Origin: DATHWB01 sp035544575
Lineage (GTDB): Bacteria > Actinomycetota > Acidimicrobiia > Spongiisociales > ZC4RG35
Direction of reading: 5' to 3'
NCBI GenBank assembly: GCA_035544575.1
Contig: DATKEC010000011.1
Span: 1 to 64,000, forward strand
DNA: 64,000 nt
This document shows, in pieces, positions 43,591-52,550 of the stretch (within the stretch, counting starts at the first letter, position 1; each line of letters starts with the position of its first letter). A program made the position numbers and the translations under genes. The notes below the pieces were generated by a model. The model was not told where the DNA came from, made no database searches, and was given only the letters and a program-made list of their open reading frames with translations.

Positions 43591-44085
43591 ATGGACGCCC
43601 GGACGCTGTCGTGGATCGACCAGTACAACGCACACATCACCCAGACGATTCGTCGGCATGGCCTGTTCATCCAGTACGTCGGCGGCGAGAGCTGCTCGCG
43701 GCCAGGCTGTCACCCCATCGGAGACGAACAAACCTTCGCATACACCGTCGGGCTCTTCGGCCTCGGTCATCCCGAGCTTCTCATCTTCGGCGTGACGCCC
43801 GAAGAGGCGGTGAACACCTTCCTCGAACTGGGAGACCGGGTCCTCGACGGGGAGCACCTGATCCCGGGACAATCCCTCGAACTCGGTTCCAGCCTGTACA
43901 TCGTCGAAGAGGTGCCCAATCCGGGCGATGTCATCTTCAGGGCCAACGACTTCTATCAGCGTCCCCATCAGTTCTCGGTCCCGGTGCTCCAGCTGACTTA
44001 CGCCGACGCGGCTGGCAGGTTCCCCTGGGAGGACGGATGCGAGGTGGCGGGGCGCCAGCCGAGGCCAGGCGCCTTCAAAGCCTGA
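43591..44085 (+). CDS. DUF4262-family protein
   Basis: A 164-residue protein matching the DUF4262 pattern: FAYTVGLFGLGHPELLIFGV in the first half and VLQLTYADAAGRFPWEDGCE near the end. The family is common in Actinomycetota and has no established function. ATG 43591 follows GAGGAGAGGCGCG. Cys residues in SCSRPGCHPIG look like an insertion in the first loop. Confidence 0.85.
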   Translation: MDARTLSWIDQYNAHITQTIRRHGLFIQYVGGESCSRPGCHPIGDEQTFAYTVGLFGLGHPELLIFGVTPEEAVNTFLELGDRVLDGEHLIPGQSLELGSSLYIVEEVPNPGDVIFRANDFYQRPHQFSVPVLQLTYADAAGRFPWEDGCEVAGRQPRPGAFKA

Positions 44086-44103
44086 GCATTCGAAGATGGC
44101 CGA

Positions 44104-44652
44104 TCAGCCCGTCAGCTCCTTGTAGAAGATGGCGTTCTGCGCAGGAGTGCCGTCCGGGTCGAGGGCAAATCCGGGAATGCCCCCGGCATAGGTGTATCCG
44201 GCCAGCTCATAGAACCGGCGGGCACCGCCGGGCCCTTCGCTCGTGTCGAGAACCACGAGGCTGATCGACCGGGCTCGCGCCAACGCCTCGAGTTCGTCCA
44301 CGAGAGCCGTGGCGATGCCGCGGCGTCGATGTGCCGGTGACACCATCACTTTGGAGATCTCCGCGCGGTGCCGGGCGTTGCTGCGGGACTCGTAGCGGAT
44401 CTGGGCCGTTCCGACGATCTCACCACTCGACAGGTGGCGCGCCGCCAGTAGGTCGACGGTTGCGTTTCGGACGCCGCCGACGATGTGCTCCCAGTACTGA
44501 GCCGCTTCGACATCGGACATGGGCGTCAGGTAACCGAGCGACGCGCCGGAGGCCACGCACACACGGAGCAATTCCAGCAACTCGCCACGCACCACCGTCA
44601 ACTCGCCTGGGTCGACGGCATCGACGCCTACTCGTGGTCCCACGATCGACAT
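44104..44652 (-). CDS. GNAT-family N-acetyltransferase
   Basis: A 182-residue GNAT. The acetyl-CoA motif is ISKVMVSPAHRRRGIATALV (RRRGIA), followed by ISLVVLDTSEGPGGARRFYE and a C-terminal GYTYAGGIPGFALDPDGTP. The pattern resembles acetyltransferases of small amines or antibiotics; substrate unknown. ATG 44652 is chosen as start because upstream in-frame sequence is Arg/Ser-rich shadow of the divergent DUF1697 gene region. Confidence 0.87.
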   Translation of the reverse strand: MSIVGPRVGVDAVDPGELTVVRGELLELLRVCVASGASLGYLTPMSDVEAAQYWEHIVGGVRNATVDLLAARHLSSGEIVGTAQIRYESRSNARHRAEISKVMVSPAHRRRGIATALVDELEALARARSISLVVLDTSEGPGGARRFYELAGYTYAGGIPGFALDPDGTPAQNAIFYKELTG

Positions 44653-44707
44653 CGCCGCATTATCGCTCCGGGCTGACCACCGAACACGTGCGGACCACAA
44701 TGGGGGT

Positions 44708-45247
44708 GTGACTCGATTGGGACTTCTGCGGGGTATCAACGTCGGCGGGAAGAACAAAGTCGAGATGGCACGGCTTCGGGACACGTTCGAACGCCTCGGG
44801 GGCAGCGACGTCCGCACCTATATCAACACCGGGAACGTGATCTTCGACCACGACCAACCCAATGCGGATCTGGTCCCCCGCCTCGAAGTCGCCATCGCCG
44901 AGGACTTCGGACTCGACATCAGGGTTCTGCTGCGGAACCTCGAGGCGATGACCACTCTGGCTGTTGCGTTGCCACCGACGTGGGTGAACGGCGCGACGAT
45001 GAAATGCGACGTGATGTTCCTCTGGGACGAGATCGACAGTCCCGACGTCGTGGACCGACTCGCCATCAGAGAGGACATCGACGAGGTGGTCTACGTCCCC
45101 GGCGCCCTGATCTGGAAGGTCGACCGCGACCTCGTGACCCGCAGCGGGATGATGAAGCTCGCCGGCACGAATGTCTACAAGGCGATGACCGTTCGGAACG
45201 TGAACACCGTGCGCAAGCTCGTGGAGTTGATGACGGTCACCGAGTAG
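44708..45247 (+). CDS. DUF1697-family protein
   Basis: A 179-residue protein with the DUF1697 entry LGLLRGINVGGKNKVEMARL, LGGSDVRTYINTGNVIFDH, and the conserved end KLAGTNVYKAMTVRNVNTVR. Biochemical role unknown. GTG 44708 starts 7 bp after CACAAT, suggesting a leaderless transcript. It is divergent from the GNAT gene. Confidence 0.9.
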   Translation: MTRLGLLRGINVGGKNKVEMARLRDTFERLGGSDVRTYINTGNVIFDHDQPNADLVPRLEVAIAEDFGLDIRVLLRNLEAMTTLAVALPPTWVNGATMKCDVMFLWDEIDSPDVVDRLAIREDIDEVVYVPGALIWKVDRDLVTRSGMMKLAGTNVYKAMTVRNVNTVRKLVELMTVTE

Positions 45248-45256
45248 CGCCCCCCG

Positions 45257-45285
45257 TTGACGCTCTTTTGCCGGGGAGCTAGCGT
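45257..45285 (+). promoter_or_regulatory. Sigma70-type promoter of the SDR/CoA-transferase operon
   Basis: TTGACG and TAGCGT are separated by 17 bp. Transcription would begin near 45291, inside the tandem operator-like repeats that follow directly. Confidence 0.6.
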
Positions 45286-45286
45286 C

Positions 45287-45316
45287 GGCAACCGGGTTCT
45301 GGGCAACCGGTTTCTG
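45287..45316. promoter_or_regulatory. Tandem LacI-type operator-like repeats
   Basis: Two adjacent 15-bp units, GGCAACCGGGTTCTG and GGCAACCGGTTTCTG, differ at one base. Each resembles the palindromes at 48601, 55531 and 56698. Position just downstream of -10 fits repression by the LacI-family protein encoded at 55599-56687 (inference). Confidence 0.55.
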
Positions 45317-45382
45317 CGAGGTCGTGGGCGACACTCCACCGGCTCCCCCGTCATGTTTTCGCAGATAGAGGAGGATCGACAC

Positions 45383-46141
45383 GTGTCGGAGAGCGCAGGC
45401 TCCGCCAGGTCCATTCTCGTCACGGGTGCCAGTCGTGGTATCGGCGCGGCGATCGCCCGAGCGGCGGCACAGGCGGGGTTCGACGTCGCCATCGGCTATC
45501 TCGAGCAGCGCGCAGAAGCCGAAGGGGTCGCCGAAGAGTTGCGGGCCTCGGGCCGTCGAGCGGTTGCGATCGAGGCCGACGTCGCCACGCGCGACGGTGC
45601 CCGACACGTCGTGAGTGCGGCTCAGGATGCGTTCGGCGGACTGTACGGGCTCGTCAACAACGCCGGAATCATGCCCGAAACGCCCTTCCTCGACATCGAT
45701 CCAGACGAGTGGGACCGGGTCATAGCCACCGATCTGTCCGCTGCGTTTCACACGTGCCAGAGCGCGATTCCCGGGATGGTCGACCAGGGTGGTGGTGTGA
45801 TCGTGAACATCTCCTCACGTCTCGGCCAGATCGGTTGGCCCGGCGTCGTCCACTATTCGGCCGCCAAGGCCGGTCTGCTCGGGCTGACGAAGTCGCTGGC
45901 ACGGGAGTTCGGACCTCGAGGCGTGCGGGTCAACGCGGTTGCCCCGGGCGCGACGCTCACCGCCATGGCCGCCGATGTCACCGTCGGAGAAGCCGGAGAG
46001 CGACGACTCGCCGAGATCCCGGCCCGGCGGTTCGCCCAGCCCGAGGATGTCGCCGCGGCAGTCGTGTTCCTGCTCTCTGACCAGTCGGCGATGTTCCACG
46101 GCCAGACCCTGTGTCCCAACGGCGGCGGGTTCATGCCGTGA
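45383..46141 (+). CDS. SDR-family oxidoreductase (FabG-like)
   Basis: A 252-residue short-chain dehydrogenase: SILVTGASRGIGAAIARAAA, GLYGLVNNAGIMPETPFLD, catalytic Ser in VIVNISSRLGQIGW, and VVHYSAAKAGLLGLTKSLAR with Tyr/Lys. The end AMFHGQTLCPNGGGFMP is FabG-like. It should reduce or oxidise a 3-hydroxyacyl-CoA or similar intermediate. GTG 45383 is preferred because GAGGAGGATCG precedes it. It heads an operon with a CoA-transferase (GTGA overlap) and an enoyl-CoA hydratase. Confidence 0.92.
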   Translation: MSESAGSARSILVTGASRGIGAAIARAAAQAGFDVAIGYLEQRAEAEGVAEELRASGRRAVAIEADVATRDGARHVVSAAQDAFGGLYGLVNNAGIMPETPFLDIDPDEWDRVIATDLSAAFHTCQSAIPGMVDQGGGVIVNISSRLGQIGWPGVVHYSAAKAGLLGLTKSLAREFGPRGVRVNAVAPGATLTAMAADVTVGEAGERRLAEIPARRFAQPEDVAAAVVFLLSDQSAMFHGQTLCPNGGGFMP

Positions 46142-47700
46142 AAGTCGTCGATGCGGCACAAGCTGCTGGGCTGATCGCGGACGGCGACACGGTCATCGTG
46201 GGCGGCTCCGGTGCCGGACACGCGGTGCCGCAGGGTTTCATCGACGCCCTCGCCGACCGATATCTCACGACCGACAACCCCCGCGATCTCACGACCGTGC
46301 GAGTCGTCGGCATCGGCGACTTCGCCGATCGCGGCTTCTCCCAACTCGCCCTGAAGGGCCTGATGAAGCGCACGATCGGGTCGAACATCGGCAACGAGCC
46401 CCGGCTGGGTGAACTGGTGGCCGCCGGTGAGGTGGAGGCCTATTCGTTTCCGCAAGGGGTCTTGTCCCAGTTGTGCCGCGAGATCGCCGCCGGACGGCCT
46501 GGTCTGGTCACCCATGTGGGGCTCGGCACGTATGTCGATCCCCGTCAGACCGGGGGACGGCAGGGATCGGCCACCGAGGACCTGGTCGAGGTGATCGAAC
46601 TCTCGGGCCGGGAGTGGCTGTTCTTTCCGGCTTTCCCGGTCGACGTCGCCGTGATCCGCGGGTCCACCATCGACGAGGAGGGCAATCTCACGATGGAAGA
46701 CGAGGCGATCCGGGGAGACATGCTGGCCATGGCCATGGCCGCCCACAACTCCGGCGGCATCGTCATCGCCCAGGTGGCAAGAGTGGTGGCTGGGTCCAGT
46801 CTCGTTCCCCGCCTGGTCGACATTCCGGGAGCTCTCGTCGATTTCGCGTTCGTCGTTGCCGACCAGCCCCAGACCTACCAGACACAGCACTCGCCCTTCT
46901 ATGCCGGCGCCCTCCGGATGCCGCCGGCGGCTCCTGGCGCGCTCCCGCTCGACATCCGCAAGATCATCGCCCGCCGGTCGTTGCTCGAATTCGGACCGGG
47001 TGACATCTGCAACCTCGGTTTTGGGATCAGCCAGTCGATCGGCCGCATCGCGTGGGAGGAGGAGATTGCGGATCAGTTGGTGTTGACCGTTGAACAGGGT
47101 GTCTTCGGCGGGGTTCCCGCTTCCGGACCGGACGGCGGAGCGGGATTCAACTACCAGGCGCTTCTCGACCAGCCATCGATGTTCGACTTCTACGACGGTG
47201 GTGGACTCGATGTCGCCAGCCTCTCCTTCGCTCAGGTCGACGCGGCCGGCAATGTGAACGTCCACAGATTCGACGGGCGTCTTCGCGGTCCGGGTGGGTT
47301 CCCCAACATCTCCGCCCGAACCGCCAAGGTTTGTTTCGTCGGAACGATGACCGCTGGAGGTCTCGAGATCTCGGTATCCGACGGCCGGCTCGTGATCGAA
47401 TCCGAAGGTTCGACGACCAAGTTCGTTCCCGAAGTGGAAGAAATCACCTTCAACGGCGCGCGGGCACTCGACCGGGGCCAAGTGGTGCGCTACATCACCG
47501 AACGTGCGGTTTTCGCGCTCGGTCCTGCCGGCCTCACACTCATCGAGGTGGCGCCAGGCATCGACGTCGAACGCGACGTGATCGCCCATATGGGATTCCG
47601 CCCTGCGGTGGCAGAAGATCTCGCAGAGATGGATCCCGCAGTGTTCGAACCAGGCTCGATGGGTCTCCTCGACCGTTTCCGACGCGAGAACCGTCGATGA
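46138..47700 (+). CDS. Fused alpha/beta family I acyl-CoA:carboxylate CoA-transferase
   Basis: A 520-residue CoA-transferase with both halves in one chain. The N-terminal glycine-rich site is TVIVGGSGAGHAVPQGFIDA. The C-terminal catalytic Glu is probably in QLVLTVEQGVFGGVPASGPD (about residue 318). This layout is that of propionate/acetoacetate-type CoA-transferases that activate a free acid by moving CoA from a donor acyl-CoA. Start GTG 46138 overlaps the SDR stop. Together with SDR and hydratase it forms a short acid-activation and beta-oxidation-like module. Confidence 0.92.
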   Translation: MKVVDAAQAAGLIADGDTVIVGGSGAGHAVPQGFIDALADRYLTTDNPRDLTTVRVVGIGDFADRGFSQLALKGLMKRTIGSNIGNEPRLGELVAAGEVEAYSFPQGVLSQLCREIAAGRPGLVTHVGLGTYVDPRQTGGRQGSATEDLVEVIELSGREWLFFPAFPVDVAVIRGSTIDEEGNLTMEDEAIRGDMLAMAMAAHNSGGIVIAQVARVVAGSSLVPRLVDIPGALVDFAFVVADQPQTYQTQHSPFYAGALRMPPAAPGALPLDIRKIIARRSLLEFGPGDICNLGFGISQSIGRIAWEEEIADQLVLTVEQGVFGGVPASGPDGGAGFNYQALLDQPSMFDFYDGGGLDVASLSFAQVDAAGNVNVHRFDGRLRGPGGFPNISARTAKVCFVGTMTAGGLEISVSDGRLVIESEGSTTKFVPEVEEITFNGARALDRGQVVRYITERAVFALGPAGLTLIEVAPGIDVERDVIAHMGFRPAVAEDLAEMDPAVFEPGSMGLLDRFRRENRR

Positions 47701-48467
47701 CCGATCTCGTCACGGTCGAGTGGGGCCAAGTAGCTCTTCTGCGGCTCACCAATCCTCCGCTCAACCTCGTCACATTGGAGTTGACCGCACAACTCGAAAT
47801 CGCGCTCGGGGAACTGGTGCACGCAACCGAGGTCCGGGCGGTGGTCGTGGCCGGGAACGCCCGCGCCTTCTGCGCGGGTTCGGACATCAAGGAGTTCGAA
47901 GCGCTGCACGGCCGCGTCGGCGAGGGCAAGCTCCTTCGCGAGGGAGCCGTCTACCAGGCCCTGGCGGAACTCCCCATGCCGACAATCGCGGCCATCGAGG
48001 GCAATGCGCTGGGCGGTGGGCTGGAGCTGGCGCTCTGCTGTGACCTGCGGGTGGCCGCAGAATCTGCTCTCCTGGGCCTTCCCGAAGTCTCGCTCGGAGC
48101 GATACCCGGATCGGGAGGCACCCAACGGCTCACGCGCCTGGTCGGGCCTGGATGGGCCAAGCGTCTCATCCTCACCGGTGATCCCGTCGATTCCGCGCTC
48201 GCCCACCAGATCGGTTTGGTGGAGTACGTGTCGGCTCGTGGCGAGGCGGAAGCGGTGGCTTTGGAGATCGCGGGGACCGTCGCCAGCCGTGGACCGCTCG
48301 CCGTCCGCGAAGCCAAGCGGCTGATCGATGTCGCGGTCGACAGGCCGCTCGCCGAGGGACTCACCGCCGAGCTCGCCGCGTCCGAGCGCGTATTCTCCTC
48401 CGAGGACCTGCTCGAGGGTGCCAGAGCGTTCGCCGGGAAACGCCCACCGCGGTTCAGCGGGCTTTAG
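47697..48467 (+). CDS. Enoyl-CoA hydratase/isomerase family protein
   Basis: A 256-residue crotonase. The oxyanion hole lies in CAGSDIKEFEAL and IEGNALGGGLELALCCDLRV. Both classical hydratase glutamates appear to be present (GGGLELA and LPEVSLGAIPGSGGTQRL). A hydratase acting on a short acyl-CoA is likely. ATG 47697 overlaps the CoA-transferase stop (ATGA). Last gene of the operon beginning at 45383. Confidence 0.93.
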   Translation: MTDLVTVEWGQVALLRLTNPPLNLVTLELTAQLEIALGELVHATEVRAVVVAGNARAFCAGSDIKEFEALHGRVGEGKLLREGAVYQALAELPMPTIAAIEGNALGGGLELALCCDLRVAAESALLGLPEVSLGAIPGSGGTQRLTRLVGPGWAKRLILTGDPVDSALAHQIGLVEYVSARGEAEAVALEIAGTVASRGPLAVREAKRLIDVAVDRPLAEGLTAELAASERVFSSEDLLEGARAFAGKRPPRFSGL

Positions 48468-48600
48468 GTCGCCATGTCCGGGCGCGCCGGACGCCACCTT
48501 GCAATCGATTGTTGTAGGCTGCGAGGAAGGTTTGCGTTCGTCGTCGCCTCCGCATGGGGCCTGGCAGCCCAAGCCGTACAACAGTCCATGGAACAGCGAT

Positions 48601-48614
48601 GGAAACCGGTTGAC
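48601..48614. promoter_or_regulatory. LacI-type operator-like site GGAAACCGGTTGAC
   Basis: Overlaps the -35 hexamer of the promoter for the Liv/Urt-type transporter. It matches the sites at 45287, 45302, 55531 and 56698. Just upstream, near 48501, is the small palindrome CAATCGATTG; nothing else is evident in the 231-bp gap. Confidence 0.55.
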
Positions 48615-48639
48615 GTGACTCGAACGTCAGCCGTACAGT
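48610..48639 (+). promoter_or_regulatory. Sigma70-type promoter of the Liv/Urt-type ABC operon
   Basis: TTGACG and TACAGT with an 18-bp spacer, about 60 bp before the binding-protein start. The -35 lies inside the operator-like palindrome. Confidence 0.6.
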
Positions 48640-48698
48640 CGGACATCGGCCGCGAGAGACGACCGAATACACTCGAACAAGGCCCGAGGGAGGAACGG

Positions 48699-50093
48699 AT
48701 GAGGACGACCAGATGGCTCGCCCTGCTGACGGTGATGATGATGGTGCTGGCCGCTTGCAGCGACGGTGACACCACAGACACCACAGACACCACAGACGCA
48801 CCAACGACAACAGCAGGTTCGACGGACACCACTGAACCGACCACCGACACGACCGAGCCCGACACAGACACCGGCGACGATGAGCCCATCGTGTTTGCAT
48901 CGTCGCTCCCGCTCACGGGCGAGTTCTCGGTCACCGGCACCAAGCACCGTGCCGGCTACCAGTTCTGCGTCGACGAGATCAATGCCCGGGGCGGACTTCT
49001 CGGACGCACCGTCGAACTCCTCGTCGAGGACAACCGGTCCGACACCGAGGTGACGGTCACCCAGATGGAGCGGTTCATCAACGTCGACAACGTCGATGTG
49101 CTGCTCGGCACGTTCTCCAGCCTCCTCGGCTTCCCGGCATCGACGGTGGCCGAGCAGAACGGGATGATCTACCCGATGCCTTCCAGCGCAGCACTCCGCA
49201 TTTGGGAGCGCGGATACGAGAACATCTTCTACTTCCAGGCACTGGCAGGCGAGTACACCGGACAGGCGATTCTCACGACAATCGACCACTACGGCAGCGT
49301 CGGCATCGTCGACAGCCCGCCGGAGACGGCGGCAATCGTCTACGCCGACGACTTCTTCGCCGCTGCGATCGCCAACGGCCTCGTGGGTGGGACCGTTTCG
49401 ATCCCCGACTCCGACGTGGTCGTTGATCTCGCCCCTGGATTCCTGGCCGACGCCGGCGTCGAACTCGTCTACGAAGAGATCTGGCCGATCGGTTACACCG
49501 ACTGGATCACCTTGGCGAACTCGATCCGGACGGCCGACGCAGACATGCTGATCATCTCCAGCGCCTCGGTGGACGAAGTCCTCGCTCTGGTCCAGGCCCT
49601 CCAGACGGTCGGCCATTCGCCCGATGTCGTCTATACGGCCCAGGGGACCCAGGCCGAGTTCCGGGACGCTCTCGACGGCGCCGCCGAAGGAATCATCGTT
49701 CACTCCGTGTGGAGCGAACTGGCCGACTTCTCCGGCGTGCTCGGCGGCGAGGAGTACTCGAACAGCGACTTCGTGAACAACTACACCGCGGCCAACGGAA
49801 CTGCGCCCGACGAAGACGAGGCGATCCCGTTCGCCGTCTGTCAGGGTGTCGAGCAGGCGATTGCCGCCACCGGAACCACCGACAATGCGGAACTCAGCGA
49901 GTGGTTGCATTCCCGCACCGAGTCCGACCCGGTGCGGACGATCCTCGGCGACTTCGTCTGGGACTCCAGGGGACTCCCGGAAGGAAAGAGCTTCCTGGTC
50001 AACCAGTGGCAGGACGGCGTTCTCGAGTTCGTGTTCCCAGTGGGTGAGTTCCCCGGGACGGTCGACCTGATCTTCCCCAAGCCGGAGTGGTAG
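48699..50093 (+). CDS. Branched-chain-amino-acid/urea-type ABC substrate-binding lipoprotein
   Basis: A 464-residue periplasmic-binding-type lipoprotein. The signal ends with lipobox MVLAACSDGD, followed by a Thr/Asp-rich linker. The Leu/Ile/Val-binding (UrtA/AmiC-like) domain has IVFASSLPLTGEFSVTGTKH and INARGGLLGRTVELLVEDNR. It delivers an organic acid, amide or amino acid to the permeases encoded downstream. ATG 48699 follows GGGAGGAACG. A strong hairpin separates it from the ATPase genes. Confidence 0.93.
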   Translation: MRTTRWLALLTVMMMVLAACSDGDTTDTTDTTDAPTTTAGSTDTTEPTTDTTEPDTDTGDDEPIVFASSLPLTGEFSVTGTKHRAGYQFCVDEINARGGLLGRTVELLVEDNRSDTEVTVTQMERFINVDNVDVLLGTFSSLLGFPASTVAEQNGMIYPMPSSAALRIWERGYENIFYFQALAGEYTGQAILTTIDHYGSVGIVDSPPETAAIVYADDFFAAAIANGLVGGTVSIPDSDVVVDLAPGFLADAGVELVYEEIWPIGYTDWITLANSIRTADADMLIISSASVDEVLALVQALQTVGHSPDVVYTAQGTQAEFRDALDGAAEGIIVHSVWSELADFSGVLGGEEYSNSDFVNNYTAANGTAPDEDEAIPFAVCQGVEQAIAATGTTDNAELSEWLHSRTESDPVRTILGDFVWDSRGLPEGKSFLVNQWQDGVLEFVFPVGEFPGTVDLIFPKPEW

Positions 50094-50106
50094 GAAAGGA
50101 TCACGC

Positions 50107-50138
50107 AGGAGGGGGCCCGGCGACCCGGGCCCCCTCCT
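50107..50138 (+). terminator. Intra-operon hairpin after the binding-protein gene
   Basis: AGGAGGGGGCCCGG and CCGGGCCCCCTCCT form a perfect 14-bp stem around CGAC in the 86-bp gap before the ATPase gene. As at 29082, it probably lowers expression of the membrane components relative to the binding protein. Confidence 0.65.
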
Positions 50139-50179
50139 CACGCGTACAGTTGTCCATCGACCGAAAGAGCCGTTGACGC

Positions 50180-50914
50180 ATGGGCTTGCTCGAAGTTCGC
50201 GACGTCGTCAAGACCTATGGCGGAATCGTCGCCGTGTCGAATGCTTCCTTCGATGTCGTCGCCGGCAGCATCACGGCGCTCATCGGACCGAACGGTGCCG
50301 GCAAGACAACGGCTTTCGATGCGATCACCGGTGTGATCGATCCGGACAGCGGCTCGATCGTCTTCGACGGCGCCGAGGTACTCGGGTCGCCGCCCCACGC
50401 CATCACGAAGCGCGGGATCGGACGTACGTTCCAGATAACCCGCGAACTCGGGGAGATGACGGTCCTCGAGAACATGGTCGTCTCGACGGTGCCCAATAGC
50501 CTCCGGGCGCTGCTCGGCGGGAGAATGACGAACGCCGAACGCGACAAGGCTATGGACTTGCTGTCCTTCGTCGGAATCCAGAAGCTGGCTCACCAGCCGG
50601 CCAAACGGTTGTCGTACGGCCAACGCAAACTGCTCGAACTGGCAGGCGTGCTGATGACCGAACCTCGGCTCATCCTGTTGGACGAGCCGGCCGCGGGGGT
50701 CAACCCCGCACTGCTGGAAAGGATCCTCGATCGGATCCTCCAGTCCAATGAAACGGGGACGACCTTCCTCATCGTCGAGCACAACATGGACGTCGTGATG
50801 CAGTTGAGCGATTCCGTGATCGTGATGGCACACGGCAAGGTCATCCTCCAGGACACGCCGAAGGCGGTCCGCCGCGACACGCGCGTCCTCGACGCATATC
50901 TGGGAGCCGTCTGA
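50180..50914 (+). CDS. ABC transporter ATPase, LivG/UrtD-like
   Basis: A 244-residue ATPase. Walker A ALIGPNGAGKTTAFDAITG, signature-like LSYGQRKLLELAGVL (S-Y-G-Q in place of SGGQ, normal for LivG), Walker B LILLDEPAAGVNP, and H-loop FLIVEHNMDVVMQLS. The Gly-rich FDGAEVLGSPPHAITKRGIG is LivG-like. Coupled to the next ATPase by TGATG. Confidence 0.94.
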   Translation: MGLLEVRDVVKTYGGIVAVSNASFDVVAGSITALIGPNGAGKTTAFDAITGVIDPDSGSIVFDGAEVLGSPPHAITKRGIGRTFQITRELGEMTVLENMVVSTVPNSLRALLGGRMTNAERDKAMDLLSFVGIQKLAHQPAKRLSYGQRKLLELAGVLMTEPRLILLDEPAAGVNPALLERILDRILQSNETGTTFLIVEHNMDVVMQLSDSVIVMAHGKVILQDTPKAVRRDTRVLDAYLGAV

Positions 50915-51672
50915 TGGCGCTCCTCGAAGTGAAGGGCATCCGGGCCGGCTACGGCAACGGCCCCGACATCCTGACCGATGTCAGCATCAACGTGGAAGAG
51001 GCAACCACCTACTGCGTCATCGGTCCCAACGGAGCGGGGAAGTCGACGCTGTTCAAGACCATTGCCGGGCTCCTCAAACCGCGCGACGGTGACATCGTCT
51101 TCGACGGGACCAGCATTGCCGGCCGTCGGCCCGACCGGGTGCTCGACGCCGGGATCTGTTTCGTGCCACAGGACCGCACGATCTTCCCGCAGATGACGGT
51201 GCGCGAGAACCTCGTCATGGGCGGGTTTCTCCTGAGAGACCGCAGAAAGGTCGAGACCCGACTGACCGAGTTGATGGAGGTCTTCCCCATCCTCGCCCAA
51301 CGGGCGGGCCAGCTCGCCCAGACCATGTCAGGCGGTGAACAGCAGATGCTCGTCATGGCCCGGGCCCTCATGATCTCGCCGAAGCTGATGATGATCGACG
51401 AACCGAGCCTGGGCCTCGCCCCCCAGATGTCGGACCAGATCTTCGCGATCATCCGCCAGCTCAGCGGCGAGATGGGCGTCACCATCCTGCTGATCGAACA
51501 GAACGTGAAGAAGGGCCTGGAACTCGCCGACTGGGCTTTCGTCCTCGACCTGGGCTCGAAACGGTTCGAAGGACGGGCGGACCAGATTCTCGACGACCCC
51601 CGCATCCGGGACCTCTACCTCGGCAAGCTGGCGACGAGGACCACGCTCGCCGACACCGAGGACGGGTCATGA
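50914..51672 (+). CDS. ABC transporter ATPase, LivF/UrtE-like
   Basis: A 252-residue ATPase. Walker A CVIGPNGAGKSTLFKTIAG, Q-loop ICFVPQDRTIFPQMTVRENL, signature MSGGEQQMLVMARAL, Walker B MMIDEPSLGLAP, and a LivF-type end LLIEQNVKKGLELADWAFVL. Its stop overlaps the permease start (ATGA). Confidence 0.94.
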   Translation: MALLEVKGIRAGYGNGPDILTDVSINVEEATTYCVIGPNGAGKSTLFKTIAGLLKPRDGDIVFDGTSIAGRRPDRVLDAGICFVPQDRTIFPQMTVRENLVMGGFLLRDRRKVETRLTELMEVFPILAQRAGQLAQTMSGGEQQMLVMARALMISPKLMMIDEPSLGLAPQMSDQIFAIIRQLSGEMGVTILLIEQNVKKGLELADWAFVLDLGSKRFEGRADQILDDPRIRDLYLGKLATRTTLADTEDGS

Positions 51673-52550
51673 CCCTCACCGCCGCGCTCCAGATCACCAT
51701 TCTCGGCTTGCTGCTCGGCGGCGTGTACGCCCTGATGGCATCCGGGCTGACATTGCTATTCGGGGTCATGCGTGTCGTCAACCTCGCCCACGCCGCGTTC
51801 ATCGTCCTGGGTGCGTTCTTCGGGTTCTACATGTGGGACGGACTCGGCATCGATCCTCTCGTGTCCACCGTCCTGGCCCTGCCGGTCTTCTTCGTCTTCG
51901 GAGTGATCCTCTACCGGCTGCTCTTTCCACGCATCGAGGGCTCGCCGAGATTCACCGAGATGACGGTGCTCATGACCTTCGGTCTGGCATTCATGGCAGA
52001 GGGGCTCATGTCATATTTCTTCACGGGCATCTTCCGGAGTGCCAACCCGCCGTACGCCCGCGACGCGGTCATCCTCGGTGACATCTTCATTCCCACGGGC
52101 CAGCTGTACTCGGCGACCGCCAGCGCGGTGCTGCTCATCGGATTGTGGGTCTTCTTGAAGTTCACCCGCATCGGTTACGGGGTGAGGGCAACGATGCAGA
52201 ACCGCGATGCCGCCCAGATCGTGGGTGTGGATGTGCGCCGCGTCTCGACGATCTCTTTCGGCATCGGGATGGCACTCGCCGGCGCGGCAGGATCCCTGGT
52301 GAGCTTCTTGTTTCCCTTCTTCCCCTCCAGGCACTGGCAGTGGATCGCGATCCTCTTGTCGCTCATCGTCCTCGGCGGGATGGGGAGTTTGAAGGGCGCG
52401 GTGATCGGTGCGCTCGGGTTGGCCGTGATGGCCGCATTCGTGAGCGACGTCATCGGACCGGTGTGGGCACCGATCACGTTCTTCGGCGCACTCTTCGTGG
52501 TTCTCCTGGTGAGACCCCAGGGTCTCTTCGGCAAGAAGGTGAGGGCCTAG
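51669..52550 (+). CDS. ABC transporter permease, LivH/UrtB-like
   Basis: A 293-residue membrane protein with about eight helices. Family motifs are LLGGVYALMASGLTLLFGVM, VVNLAHAAFIVLGAFFGFYM and the coupling segment GYGVRATMQNRDAAQIVGVD. It forms the translocation pore with the next gene product. The stop overlaps the GTG start of that gene by one base. Confidence 0.94.
   Translation: MTLTAALQITILGLLLGGVYALMASGLTLLFGVMRVVNLAHAAFIVLGAFFGFYMWDGLGIDPLVSTVLALPVFFVFGVILYRLLFPRIEGSPRFTEMTVLMTFGLAFMAEGLMSYFFTGIFRSANPPYARDAVILGDIFIPTGQLYSATASAVLLIGLWVFLKFTRIGYGVRATMQNRDAAQIVGVDVRRVSTISFGIGMALAGAAGSLVSFLFPFFPSRHWQWIAILLSLIVLGGMGSLKGAVIGALGLAVMAAFVSDVIGPVWAPITFFGALFVVLLVRPQGLFGKKVRA

Noticed and set aside
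46111..46137. Upstream start for the CoA-transferase at 46111
   Set aside because: GTG 46138 overlaps the SDR stop in the GTGA pattern used throughout the window and precedes the conserved start of the protein.
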